DNA of 64,000 bases, taken from contig NC_014654.1 in the NCBI RefSeq assembly GCF_000166415.1, positions 62,001-126,000 of the forward strand, read 5' to 3'. This DNA comes from Halanaerobium hydrogeniformans (lineage in GTDB: Bacteria; Bacillota; Halanaerobiia; Halanaerobiales; Halanaerobiaceae). The number at the start of each line of letters is the position of its first letter. Positions within the stretch are counted from its first letter, which is position 1. The notes beneath the pieces are model-generated. The model ran no database searches. It was given only the letters and a program-made list of their open reading frames with translations, and had not been told where the DNA came from. Of this stretch, positions 44,468 to 53,534 are shown piece after piece. Made by a program: the position numbers and the translations under genes.

Positions 44468-45640
44468 TTATTTTTTTAATAATATTCTATCTATTATAAG
44501 AGCTCCTGCTCCAATTACTGCTGCTTTTTCATTCAATTTACTTCTTTTGGTTAGAATTTTATCATTGACACCAAAAAAGTTAGATTTTAAATACTTCTCA
44601 ACATTAGAATAATAACTTTCAGAATCAAATAACTCTCCATGTAAAACAACTAAATCAGGCGCTAATAAATTCAATAAATTAGATATTGAAACACCCATAT
44701 ATTTGCCTGCTTTAGACATGATTTCATTTGCATAATTAATACCATTTTCATCTTCAAGTATTATATTATTTATCTCAAAAAGATAATTTTTGCTATCCGC
44801 TTTAACTTCTTCATAATTTGATATAATAGCATGCCCAGACGAAAAAGCCTCAAGACATCCATTTTTGCCACAAGTACAAGTAGGTCCATCTGGTATTACT
44901 ATTGTATGTCCTAATTCACCTGCACCAAATTTATATCCATAATATAATTCTCCATTTAAAATAATTCCACATCCGATTCCATAACCTGCATGAATGAATA
45001 ACATTCTAGGGATTTCTCCCCAATTGTAACAAAATCTATTTTCTCCAAGTGCCATTAACCGAACGTTATTATCTATTAAAATTGGCAAAGAAATTTGTTT
45101 TTCTATTTCTTTTTTTAAATTAACATTATTCCAATTAAGATTTGGAGATTTTATTACAACTCCTTTATTATTATCTATTATACCGGTTGCTCCAATTCCA
45201 ACTCCTAATATTTCATTTTTTTTAAAATTAGCACTAATCTTTTTAATTACATCAATAGTTTTATTTATAATTGTTTTTTCTGATTTTGTGTTTAACGATA
45301 TTTTAAGTTCATTCAATAAATTCCCTTTTAAATCAATAATTCCGCTCTTAATTGTTTTTACTCCAATTTCAACACCTATCACATACTTAGCTTCAGAAAC
45401 AATATCAATATTTTTTCTTTTTCTTCCTACAGATTTATTACCTTCTTGAAATCCAGTTTCTTCTAACAAGCCTTCATCTATTAGTTGTCTAGTTATTGTG
45501 GAAACACTAGCTTTTGTTAAGCCCGAAATATTACTTATTTCAGATCTAGATAATGGGCCTGATTTTAATACTATTTCGATAATTTTAGCAGAATTATCTT
45601 CTCTTAAATCTGACATACTTTTTCCTTTTAGATAACTCAT
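44468..45640 (-). CDS. ROK-family transcriptional repressor (XylR/NagC-like)
   Basis: 390 residues. The N-terminal winged HTH reads IIEIVLKSGPLSRSEISNISGLTKASVSTITRQLIDEGLL. The ROK sugar-kinase-like domain has VIGVEIGVKTIKSGIIDLKG, HAGYGIGCGIILNGELYYG and the zinc site TCTCGKNGCLEAF. It binds DNA without its sugar and lets go when the sugar is bound. Operator-like palindromes lie before its own start (45658-45682) and before the symporter operon (44431-44455), so it probably controls both. The ATG (complement 45638-45640) has only GGGAG upstream. Confidence 0.9.
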   Translation of the reverse strand: MSYLKGKSMSDLREDNSAKIIEIVLKSGPLSRSEISNISGLTKASVSTITRQLIDEGLLEETGFQEGNKSVGRKRKNIDIVSEAKYVIGVEIGVKTIKSGIIDLKGNLLNELKISLNTKSEKTIINKTIDVIKKISANFKKNEILGVGIGATGIIDNNKGVVIKSPNLNWNNVNLKKEIEKQISLPILIDNNVRLMALGENRFCYNWGEIPRMLFIHAGYGIGCGIILNGELYYGYKFGAGELGHTIVIPDGPTCTCGKNGCLEAFSSGHAIISNYEEVKADSKNYLFEINNIILEDENGINYANEIMSKAGKYMGVSISNLLNLLAPDLVVLHGELFDSESYYSNVEKYLKSNFFGVNDKILTKRSKLNEKAAVIGAGALIIDRILLKK

Positions 45641-45657
45641 ATTATTACTCCCCTATA

Positions 45658-45682
45658 TTTATTAATTAGATTTATTAATTAA
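45658..45682. promoter_or_regulatory. 25-bp ROK/XylR-type operator, site 2
   Basis: TTTATTAAT-TAGATTT-ATTAATTAA, matching site 1 at 20 of 25 positions in register. It lies 17 bp upstream of the repressor's start codon, consistent with autoregulation. Confidence 0.55.
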
Positions 45683-45855
45683 ATATTAACAAAAAAGATA
45701 ACATTTGTCAACAATTTTCTGAAATTTGTTTTTATTGAGTTAATTAAAATATTAAATGCTTTATTCTAAAATTTAATCATTAGCTGGAAAACTCCTAAAA
45801 TCACTGTTTTAGCGGAATAGTTGGCAATACTTGATATCAACTAACAAACCTCAGT

Positions 45856-45916
45856 ACGGACTTGAAATCCGGTGAAGCCGAAAGGTGTCTGGGTTCGAGT
45901 CCCAGTCTCTCCGCCA
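45856..45916 (+). tRNA. 3' half of tRNA-Ser(TGA), no 5' half (attachment-site scar)
   Basis: CGGA-CTTGAAA-TCCG is a complete anticodon arm with TGA at 45863-45865. A serine-type long variable arm (GTGAAGCCGAAAGGTGTC), a T arm TGGGTTCGAGTCCCA and the acceptor strand TCTCTCCGCCA follow. The matching 5' acceptor (GGAGAGA) and D arm are absent; the upstream bases do not fold as a tRNA. A tRNA-Ser 3' half standing alone is the usual remnant left by an element that integrates into the gene. Confidence 0.75.
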
Positions 45917-45944
45917 TTGAATATTAAGGGCTGATGCCCATTTT

Positions 45945-45970
45945 AAAGACCTGCCGTAAGGCAGGTCTTT
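45945..45970 (+). terminator. Perfect 11-bp terminator after the tRNA-Ser half
   Basis: AAAGACCTGCC / GGCAGGTCTTT around GTAA, followed by GTAATTT. It is the kind of terminator that follows stable RNA genes, supporting the idea that chromosomal sequence resumes here. Confidence 0.7.
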
Positions 45971-46015
45971 GTAATTTACTCATTAACAGCTGTTCAGCAA
46001 GTCTTCATTAAATTA

Positions 46016-47008
46016 TTATTTGGCTGTTATAGCTTCAATAGCAGCTAATTCATCATTTGTAAATTCTATATTATTTAAGCTGCCAACATTTTCAATAATC
46101 TGCTCGACTTTACTGGCCCCAACAAGAACAGAAGTAGCTCCTTGATCTAAAACCCAGGCTAAAGCCATCTGGGATAAGCTTTGTTTTCTATCAGCAGCAA
46201 TTTGATTCAGTTCTTTTATTTTTTCTAATTTCTTTTTAGTAATATCATCTTTTTTAAGGTAGCCGCTTTCTTTGGCGGCCCTTGAATCTGCAGGAATTCC
46301 ATCTAGATATTTATCAGTTAATAAGCCCTGAGCTAGTGGAGAATAGATAATAGCACCCATTCCGGCTTCCTCAAGAGTTTCTAAAAGATTTTCTTTTTCA
46401 GACCAGCGTTCAAAGATAGAATAATTATACTGGTTTAAAAGCAAATTGACTCCCATTTTTTCAGCAACTTCTACTGCTTTTTTAGTCTGTTGAGAATTAT
46501 AATTTGATATACCAACATAAAGCGCTTTTCCTTGATCCTGAATTTGTTTTAAAGCTCCGATCGTTTCTGCTAGTGGTGTATCAGGGTCTGGACGATGATG
46601 ATAAAAAATATCTACATAATCAATATTCATTCGCTGTAGACTTTTATCAAGACTGGAAATTAAATATTTACGAGAACCCCAGTTTTCATATGGGCCAGGC
46701 CACATATAATAACCTGCCTTAGAAGAAATTATCAATTGATCACGATAAGGTCTAAAGTCTTTCTCCATTAAAATTCCCATAGTTTCTTCTGCTGATCCAG
46801 CTGGAGGACCATAATTATTGGCAAGATCAAAGTGGTTAATTCCTAAATCAAAAGCCTTACGCAGCATTTTTCGGGCATTTTCTAGAGTATCAACTCCACC
46901 AAAGTTATGCCATAAACCTAAAGAAACTGCTGGTAATTTAAGACCGCTATTGCCAGTGTAATTATACTGCATTTTTTCATAACGATTTTCATTAGCTAAA
47001 TAAGGCAT
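46016..47008 (-). CDS. Aldo/keto reductase (YghZ-like)
   Basis: 330 residues of the AKR superfamily: FDLANNYGPPAGSAEETMG holds the catalytic Asp/Tyr, SSKAGYYMWPGPYENWGS the Lys, and YVDIFYHHRPDPDTPLAETIGAL the His. The GPPAGSAEE and MWPGPYE insertions are typical of the L-glyceraldehyde-3-phosphate/methylglyoxal reductase group (YghZ/GpR). It reduces small aldehydes with NADPH in the cytosol. ATG behind CAGGAGG. A monocistronic gene at the start of the chromosome-like section. Confidence 0.9.
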   Translation of the reverse strand: MPYLANENRYEKMQYNYTGNSGLKLPAVSLGLWHNFGGVDTLENARKMLRKAFDLGINHFDLANNYGPPAGSAEETMGILMEKDFRPYRDQLIISSKAGYYMWPGPYENWGSRKYLISSLDKSLQRMNIDYVDIFYHHRPDPDTPLAETIGALKQIQDQGKALYVGISNYNSQQTKKAVEVAEKMGVNLLLNQYNYSIFERWSEKENLLETLEEAGMGAIIYSPLAQGLLTDKYLDGIPADSRAAKESGYLKKDDITKKKLEKIKELNQIAADRKQSLSQMALAWVLDQGATSVLVGASKVEQIIENVGSLNNIEFTNDELAAIEAITAK

Positions 47009-47189
47009 TAAAAAACCTCCTGTTATGATTTTTAGAGAAAATTTTCATTTCTAAATTTTATTATATCAGAATTATCATCCAAATTAATGTCAGCAGCTTA
47101 CAATATTCACCACGTTAAGTTAAAGCAATTTTAGAAGCCAACAATGAAGTCTACCAATTGATGTATGCCATAGACCTAACTTTGTAGGT

Positions 47190-47763
47190 ATGATTGGTTC
47201 AGCTATTGGTTTTGGAACATGGCAAATACCTGATGGAGAAACAGCTGTATCAGCTGTTTTGACAGCTCTTGAAAACGGATATCGACATATAGATACAGCA
47301 GCTGCTTATGATAATGAAGCAAGTGTTGGCAAGGCAATTAAAAAATCAGAAATTCCAAGGGAAGATTTGTTTATAACAAGTAAGGTATGGAATACAGAAA
47401 GAGGGTATAATAAAACAAAAACTGCATTTGAAAAAACATTAGCAGAGTTACAGCTTGATTATCTTGATCTTTATCTTATTCACTGGCCAGCAAATGCAAA
47501 ACAGTTTTCAAACTGGAAAGAATTGAATCAAAACACCTGGAGAGCTTTAGAAGAATTATATAAAGCCGGAAAAATAAAAGCTATTGGTGTAAGCAACTTT
47601 CTTTCTCATCATTTAAAACCTTTAATGGAAAATTGCGAGATTAAACCTATGGTCAATCAGATATGTTTTTGATTTTGAAATATCTCAAGAAGATATGAAG
47701 CAAATAAACGAGATGCCATATTTTGGCGGATCAGGACTTAATCCTGATGAAATAGAATTTTAG
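47190..47763 (+). pseudogene. Aldo/keto reductase gene with internal deletion
   Basis: The N-terminal part (IGFGTWQIPDGETAVSAVLTALENGYRHIDTAAAY...LYLIHWPANAKQF...KAIGVSNFL) matches 2,5-diketo-D-gluconate-reductase-like AKRs. After VNQICF the frame stops at 47670-47672, and what follows (FEISQEDMKQINEMPYFGGSGLNPDEIEF) is the extreme C-terminus of the same family. About 90-100 codons are missing between. The start also looks cut: normally some 10 residues precede the IGFGTW motif. Inactive. Confidence 0.8.
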
Positions 47764-47786
47764 TTTCAACAAAAAAATTGAATATT

Positions 47787-47813
47787 AAAAGGCTGGAGAA
47801 ATTCCAGCCTTTT
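47787..47813. terminator. Bidirectional terminator
   Basis: AAAAGGCTGG / CCAGCCTTTT hairpin between the aldo/keto reductase remnant and the convergent acetamidase gene; T/A runs on both sides let it work in either direction. Confidence 0.8.
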
Positions 47814-47823
47814 AATTAGATAT

Positions 47824-49116
47824 TTATTTTTCTGTATAATGGTTTTTAACAATTTCTGCAAGATTAATTTCTTTAAGTTTTGAAATGGGAGTTAAAATAG
47901 TGATATTAACTATCCCTGGTGCTCGGCCAATACAAATGTCTCCATTAACTGTTACTCTATTTTTTACTTCATCAAGTGGATAATCAAGCAATTTTGCTAA
48001 TTTTTTTAATCCATCTGCTGCTGCAGAGTTTAAATCAGCACCACTTCCAATCATCTGTATCGGATACATTTCTCTTTCTACATAACTGAGACCAATGCTT
48101 TGGGCTGTCTCATTTATTCTTTTATTTTCTTCTTCAGTATAAGGTTTTGTTAGCGGGGTTAAATCTTCAAGATTAGGAAGTATAATTGGACCTAAATTGT
48201 TTAAATTTTTGATTAAGTCAATCGTGATTTCTACTTCAGCTGCAATATCAGTTGTGTGTCCAGCAATTTCTCCATCTCCCTGCATGGCATGAACATCTCC
48301 AACATAAACTCCGGCACCTTTAACTTTAACGGGTGCGATTATTACTGCTCCTTCTCTTACCTCATTAACATCCATATGCGCATCACTTCTATTATTCAAA
48401 TCTTTTTCACTGCAGGCATATTCATGTTCAGCCCCAAGCAAGAACTGAGCAAAATCTCCAGCATTATGAGAAGAAGGCATATCCATAGCAGGCACAGTAC
48501 CAATATTACCAATCATCGGTATTACTCTTGCAGGCACTCCTGGCATATCATGTTTAGCAAAGACATTTATAGAATGCTGCATTCCTGCTGAAGTTAGATT
48601 GCTATATTCATTAGCTTTTTCTGCAATTTCTTGACTTATATTTTCATCAACTGTTATCCCAAATTCCCTTTTGTTATCAAAATACATTGTGTAGCCATGT
48701 GGCATAGTGAAAGGAACTACAGGTGAATCACAGTTTTGACATTTTATAGCTTCTTCACCGGTTCCTTTAATATAAGTATCAGGATTTTTAGTTCCGCAAT
48801 TAGGACAGAAACTGTCTATACCAGGATCACTTTTGAAATATTCACCCTGTGCTGCATCTGTTCCTGAAGATGTTGCTCTAGACAAAACATTAATTTTGTC
48901 TATCTTAATTGCTACAGCATCTCCAACTTCTGCATCTTCGATAGCTACAGGTCTGCCTACTTCATGCCAACTTTTAATACTTGGGGTAATCATATTTCCC
49001 CAACATCCTGGGTTTGTTCTAACAATGAATTTTCCCCCAGGTGAAAGTGTATCTACCATTTCTATTCCAGGACCAACAATATCTGTAGTTTCGTCACAGT
49101 ATACCAGTTTTTTCAC
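47824..49116 (-). CDS. Acetamidase/formamidase family protein
   Basis: 430 residues. FmdA/AmdA family features: PGCWGNMITPSIKSWHEVGRP, a zinc-type CPNCGTK...CQNC pair in an insertion, HNAGDFAQFL, and VYVGDVHAMQGDGEIAGHTTDIAAEVEI. It hydrolyses short amides to the acid and ammonia. The start is GTG 49116 behind GAGGAGGTGGG; the longer frame to 49170 has no ribosome binding site. It is transcribed alone, converging on the terminator at 47787. Confidence 0.85.
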   Translation of the reverse strand: MKKLVYCDETTDIVGPGIEMVDTLSPGGKFIVRTNPGCWGNMITPSIKSWHEVGRPVAIEDAEVGDAVAIKIDKINVLSRATSSGTDAAQGEYFKSDPGIDSFCPNCGTKNPDTYIKGTGEEAIKCQNCDSPVVPFTMPHGYTMYFDNKREFGITVDENISQEIAEKANEYSNLTSAGMQHSINVFAKHDMPGVPARVIPMIGNIGTVPAMDMPSSHNAGDFAQFLLGAEHEYACSEKDLNNRSDAHMDVNEVREGAVIIAPVKVKGAGVYVGDVHAMQGDGEIAGHTTDIAAEVEITIDLIKNLNNLGPIILPNLEDLTPLTKPYTEEENKRINETAQSIGLSYVEREMYPIQMIGSGADLNSAAADGLKKLAKLLDYPLDEVKNRVTVNGDICIGRAPGIVNITILTPISKLKEINLAEIVKNHYTEK

Positions 49117-49348
49117 TTTCCCACCTCCTCGTATTAATTTAATTATATTATTAAAATTTTGATAATTCAAATTATTAACGATTTAAATATCTTTAGCAAC
49201 ATAATTGACATAGAAAGAATAGTAAGAGTTGAGATTGCCAATAAGATAGATATGTCCCTTTAAGAAGTTAGAGATGTAGTTTGTTTACAGAATTTGAAGA
49301 TGATTAATAATATAATTATATAAACAGAATGCAAGAAGGTGAGTTGAA

Positions 49349-49699
49349 ATGGAAAAAGATTATCAAACAGGTCCATTAAGCGATAATTTATTGATCAGTC
49401 TCCATCTGTCATTTATAATATTTTCTTTTAGCTTTGCTTTAAGAGCACCATTTTATTTTGGCTTTCTACTTATATTTTTGCATAAAGCACATGAAATATA
49501 TTTTGGGGAATGCTATTTAACCCTTTTGCAGCAGCGTTATGGCTACAGTGGGCAAAATGATGATTTTTTCTATCATTTTTTTAGGCGTTTAAATATTGAA
49601 GTGAAGCGAAAATCAACCCGGAATATTCATCTAGCGATCAAAACAATAATTTTACTAATTGTACTTTTTAAAACATTTAATTATTTTGATTTTTTTTAG
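49349..49699 (+). CDS. Small hypothetical membrane protein
   Basis: 116 residues with two or three hydrophobic segments (SLHLSFIIFSFSFALRAPFYFGFLLIF and IKTIILLIVLFKTF). The region between them is HKAHEIYFGECYLTLLQQRYGYSG...FFYHFFRRLNIEV. This pattern of a cytosolic Cys/His/Tyr loop between helices recalls DUF2784-like proteins, but the match is not certain. ATG after AAGGTGAGTTGAA. Function unknown. Confidence 0.65.
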   Translation: MEKDYQTGPLSDNLLISLHLSFIIFSFSFALRAPFYFGFLLIFLHKAHEIYFGECYLTLLQQRYGYSGQNDDFFYHFFRRLNIEVKRKSTRNIHLAIKTIILLIVLFKTFNYFDFF

Positions 49700-49788
49700 T
49701 TTAAATGACAGTTAAAGATTTATAAAATAGCTAGAGCTAATAATTAAATAATGATGAGTAATTATAAAAAAGGGAGGAAATTAAAGAT

Positions 49789-50526
49789 ATGAAGATAATA
49801 TTATCACCCAGTAAAACCCAGAATCACGAAAGACAGCGAAAAGAAGAAGGTAGAGATATTTTAAAAGAAAACAAAACTGAGGAATTATTTAATTATCTCA
49901 AATCACTATCAAAAGAAGAATTAAAAACAGAGCTTGATATACAGGGCAATCTTTTAGATAGAACATATGAGCTTTATCAGCAGCACAGTTTTGAAAATGA
50001 AACAATTCCTGCAATTGAATGTTATAATGGAGCAGTATTTAAGCAGATTGACTTAGATAGCTATGATAAAGATCAGTTAGCTTATATGCAGGACAAACTT
50101 GTCATAATATCTCCGATGTATGGACCAATTAGTTCAGATACCGAAATCTGGCCCTATCGACTTGAGATGAGACTAAAACCTGATGGAATCAATCTTTATG
50201 AACACTGGCAGGATTTAATGGAAGATTATTTTCTTGATGTTGATTTAATAATAAATCTGGCTTCAAATGAATATAGTAAAGTAGTAGAAAGAAATTATGA
50301 AGGGAAGATAATCGACTTTTATTTTAAAGAAGAAAAAGAAGATGGCAGCCTTAAAACAATTGGTTATTATGTTAAACAGAATAGAGGTAAATTACTTAAT
50401 GAATTGATCAAAAAACAGGTTAATAGTCTGGATGAGATTAAAAAAATAGAATTGGATGGCTATAAATTTGATGAAAAACGCTCTGATGAAAAGAACTTTA
50501 GGTTTATTAAACCATATACAGAGTAG
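49789..50526 (+). CDS. yaaA: Peroxide stress protein YaaA (UPF0246)
   Basis: 245 residues, the usual family length. It starts MKIILSPSKTQ, and has CYNGAVFKQIDLDSYDKDQLAYMQDKLVIISPMYGPI, RLEMRLKPDG and the C-terminal LIKKQ...DGYKFDEKRSDEKNFRFIK, all YaaA hallmarks. YaaA limits free iron during peroxide stress and binds DNA. ATG behind GGGAGG. A terminator follows at 50558. Confidence 0.95.
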   Translation: MKIILSPSKTQNHERQRKEEGRDILKENKTEELFNYLKSLSKEELKTELDIQGNLLDRTYELYQQHSFENETIPAIECYNGAVFKQIDLDSYDKDQLAYMQDKLVIISPMYGPISSDTEIWPYRLEMRLKPDGINLYEHWQDLMEDYFLDVDLIINLASNEYSKVVERNYEGKIIDFYFKEEKEDGSLKTIGYYVKQNRGKLLNELIKKQVNSLDEIKKIELDGYKFDEKRSDEKNFRFIKPYTE

Positions 50527-50557
50527 TAAAATAAATTAAATAGAAGAAAATATAAAT

Positions 50558-50598
50558 GCCCGCCTATTTGAAAAAGATTAGCTCAATTGGCGGGCTTT
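50558..50598. terminator. Bidirectional terminator
   Basis: GCCCGCC (50558-50564) pairs with GGCGGGC (50589-50595) with TTTAATTAATT after it, between yaaA and the convergent cardiolipin synthase gene. Confidence 0.7.
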
Positions 50599-50624
50599 AA
50601 TTAATTAAAGCTGTAATTTTAAGT

Positions 50625-52043
50625 TTATAAAATTGGAGAAAGAAGTCTAGAAATTGATTCGCTTATCTTTAAAGTCCAGCTTCTATTTTGATAATCTTCC
50701 ATCGTTATTTCATCTGAATATTTCAAATCGTTGTTAAAAATTTCCTCATGTTCTTTTGCAACTTTTTTATCATAAATAAAGGCATTTATTTCGAAATTAA
50801 GCTTAAAGCTGCGGGTGTCCATGTTTGTAGTACCGATTGAAAGAATTCGCTCATCAATAGATATTGTTTTGCTGTGTAAAAAGCCTTTTGTATAACGAAA
50901 ACAGCGGGCTCCAGACTCAAGGAGGCTGCCAACAAAAGAGTGATTAGCTCCATAGACAAATGGATGATCTGCTCTATCGGGAATCATGATCTTAACATCA
51001 ATACCAGAACGAGCAGCATTTTTCAGAGCTTCTAATACAGGTTGATCTGGTATAAAATATGGAGTTTGAATATAAATATTATCTTCAGCTCCATAGATCA
51101 TTTTGAGAAAAAGAGACTTGATTATCTGTTCTTTTGAATCAGGTCCACTGCTTACAATTTGAACCGGGGAACCATCATTTATATTTTTAGGTGGAAAATA
51201 TTTTTCTTCATTAAATAGTTCTTTTCCATAAGCAAAATTCCAATCCAATAAAAATCTGTGCTGCATACTATCTACATTTTTCCCTTTAATCCTTAAATGA
51301 GTGTCCCGCCAATCAGCAAATCTTTTAGAATGACCAATATACTCCTCACCAACATTTATACCACCTAAATAACCTATTTGACCATCAATTATCACATTTT
51401 TTCGATGATTTCTATAATTGATATCCAAAATAAAAGGTGCAAATGGAGCTGTTTCTGCCCCTGCATCTTCCAACATATTTAACGAATGAGTTGAAAGATT
51501 TCTACAGCCCATTTTGTCATAAAGCAGCCTGACTTCTAGCCCTTGAGCAGCTTTTTTGGCTAATAGATTAATTAATTTATCTCCAAGTTTATCATTCTGG
51601 ATAATATAATAATTGACATGAATAAATTCTTGAGCGTTTTCAATATCATTAAAAAGATCATTGAATTTATCACTACCATTAGTATATATCTTAAGTTCAT
51701 TATAACCGACTAAAGCTGTTGTTTTTGCTTGAAAACCAAGTCTTATTATATTTCTTTCCAGCTTGCTAAAATTAGATCTAACTTCTGCAAGCAATTCTTC
51801 TTTTCTTTCTTTAGACATATTTTTTAACTCATCTATATGCTGTTTTCTCCTAAATGTTTTTCTTTTTTTAGGTGTTAACCCAAGAAAAAGATATAATATA
51901 AAACCAAGAACCGGAATTAAAGTTAAAATCAATAGCCAACCCCAGGTTGCAGTAGGATCTCTTCTCTCAAAAAAGATAAGCAGAATAATAAAAATTATAT
52001 TTGAGATTATTATTGCTGATGGTAAATAAGTAAATAAATTCAT
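50625..52043 (-). CDS. cls: Cardiolipin synthase
   Basis: About 472 residues. Two N-terminal membrane helices (SAIIISNIIFIILLIFF and TWGWLLILTLIPVLGFILYLF) precede two phospholipase-D HKD motifs: HRKNVIID and HSKTISID. It joins two phosphatidylglycerols into cardiolipin at the membrane. The start is ATG 52043, the codon just after ATGGAGGTTTTT, which provides the GGAGG site; a longer frame runs into the IS256 and is an artefact. The IS256 inserted at 52074, only 30 bp upstream of the start, has separated the gene from its promoter. Confidence 0.9.
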   Translation of the reverse strand: MNLFTYLPSAIIISNIIFIILLIFFERRDPTATWGWLLILTLIPVLGFILYLFLGLTPKKRKTFRRKQHIDELKNMSKERKEELLAEVRSNFSKLERNIIRLGFQAKTTALVGYNELKIYTNGSDKFNDLFNDIENAQEFIHVNYYIIQNDKLGDKLINLLAKKAAQGLEVRLLYDKMGCRNLSTHSLNMLEDAGAETAPFAPFILDINYRNHRKNVIIDGQIGYLGGINVGEEYIGHSKRFADWRDTHLRIKGKNVDSMQHRFLLDWNFAYGKELFNEEKYFPPKNINDGSPVQIVSSGPDSKEQIIKSLFLKMIYGAEDNIYIQTPYFIPDQPVLEALKNAARSGIDVKIMIPDRADHPFVYGANHSFVGSLLESGARCFRYTKGFLHSKTISIDERILSIGTTNMDTRSFKLNFEINAFIYDKKVAKEHEEIFNNDLKYSDEITMEDYQNRSWTLKISESISRLLSPIL

Positions 52044-52073
52044 AAAAACCTCCATAATAAATAACGGTGATTT

Positions 52074-53399
52074 AGTAGTGTACAATAAGTTGTGTAAATA
52101 GATTTTTTTCAATAAAAAAAGAGGAATCCTTCTTTGAATGGTTGAAATATTTATTAGCGAAATAAACTCAACCCAAAGGAGGACTCCTCATGAACAGTAT
52201 ACCCGAAAAAAACAGTGATGGTCAAGTTGAATTTCACGATTTAATCATTGAACTCATCAAAAATTTTCTCGAGAATTTCCTCAAGGCTGAATTAACTGAA
52301 TTTCTAAACTATGAAAAACATGAATACTCAGGTAGAAACTCTGGCAATAGTCGTAATGGATCTTATCTTCGTGATTTCTTAACTCAGTTTGGCAGTATTA
52401 AAGGCTTAAATGTTCCTAGAGATAGAAATGGTGAATTCCAAACTGAACTATTCCAACCATATAAACGCTATGATAACTGGCTTGAAGAAGCTATAATAAA
52501 CATGTATGCTAATGGCCTTTCCACCCGCTATGTAGCTGATTGGATAGAGCAGATGTATGGACAAAAATATAGCCCTACTACTATTAGTAATCTAACTAAT
52601 GTTGCTCTTGAAGAGGTTAAAAAGTGGAAAGAAAGACCACTTCAAAAACGGTACAGCGTTATTTTTATTGATGGCATGAGCATAAAAGTCAGACGAGATA
52701 CTGTTGCAAATGAATCTGTATATATTATCATTGGTATCAATGAAGACGGCTATCGTGAAATACTTGATTTCTACATTGGTGCAACTGAATCTGCTGCTTT
52801 ATGGGAAGAAGTACTAAGTAATTTAAAAGAACGCGGAGTCCAGGAAGTCCTACTAGGTGTTATAGATGGACTCCCAGGACTTAAAGATTCTTTTCTAAAA
52901 GTATTCCCTAAAGCGGATGTGCAGCGTTGTATAGTTCATAAAGTGCGTAATACAATAGTCAAAGTTAGAAAAAAAGATACTGATGAAATCGTTAAAGATT
53001 TAAAAAAGATCTATAGATCTCCCAGCAGAGAGTTTGCAGAAAAAGCTTTAGAAGAATTTGATTTTAAATGGAGTAAAATCTATCCTAAAGTTACTCAAAG
53101 CTGGTACGTAGATAAAGATGAACTATTAACATTTTATAAATATCCAGAAAGCATACATAAAGCCATATACACAACAAACTGGATTGAAAGAGCCAATAAA
53201 GAAATCAAAAAAAGATTAAAGCCTATGAATAGTTTGCCTAATGTACAAGCAGCTGAAAAAATAATTTATTTAAAGATTATTGAGTACAACTCAAAATGGT
53301 CTGATAGAAAGATGAGAGGATTTTTAGCTGCAAAAGATCAGCTCCATCAACTATTTAAAGAACGATACTGATTTATTTACACAAGATTCTTGACGTTAT
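52074..53399 (+). mobile_element. IS256-family insertion sequence, copy 2, with 9-bp target duplication
   Basis: CGGTGATTT flanks both ends (52065-52073 and 53400-53408), a clean 9-bp target duplication. The ends are AGTAGTGTACAATAAGTTGT and ...TCTTGACGTTAT. It differs from copy 1 at only a handful of bases over 1.3 kb. The target is the upstream region of cls. Confidence 0.95.
52190..53371 (+). CDS. IS256-family transposase, copy 2
   Basis: 393 residues, identical in sequence to the 33285-34478 product except at the very end: a small indel near 53360 replaces KKDTDLFT by ERY and an early stop. All DDE residues and the VQRCIVHKVRNTIVKV signature are intact, so it is probably active. The ribosome-binding-site hairpin is present upstream at 52121-52189. 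Confidence 0.95.
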   Translation: MNSIPEKNSDGQVEFHDLIIELIKNFLENFLKAELTEFLNYEKHEYSGRNSGNSRNGSYLRDFLTQFGSIKGLNVPRDRNGEFQTELFQPYKRYDNWLEEAIINMYANGLSTRYVADWIEQMYGQKYSPTTISNLTNVALEEVKKWKERPLQKRYSVIFIDGMSIKVRRDTVANESVYIIIGINEDGYREILDFYIGATESAALWEEVLSNLKERGVQEVLLGVIDGLPGLKDSFLKVFPKADVQRCIVHKVRNTIVKVRKKDTDEIVKDLKKIYRSPSREFAEKALEEFDFKWSKIYPKVTQSWYVDKDELLTFYKYPESIHKAIYTTNWIERANKEIKKRLKPMNSLPNVQAAEKIIYLKIIEYNSKWSDRKMRGFLAAKDQLHQLFKERY

Positions 53400-53534
53400 C
53401 GGTGATTTTAATTAATACTCTTAAATCTAATTATATTATATATCTTAAGTCTTTTTTATACAAATATTTGCAAGTTAAAAGAAAAAACTCCCTACAAAAT
53501 GCAGAGAGTTTGTGAATAAAATATAAGAGATTTC

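Noticed and set aside
45808-45855. Bases before the tRNA-Ser half as a divergent 5' half
   Set aside because: GCGGA could pair with the TCCGC of the acceptor, but the remaining bases do not form a D arm or a full acceptor stem.
48256-49162. Two plus-strand frames of about 110 codons inside the acetamidase gene
   Set aside because: Antisense shadows; composition is low-complexity and the minus-strand protein is unmistakable.
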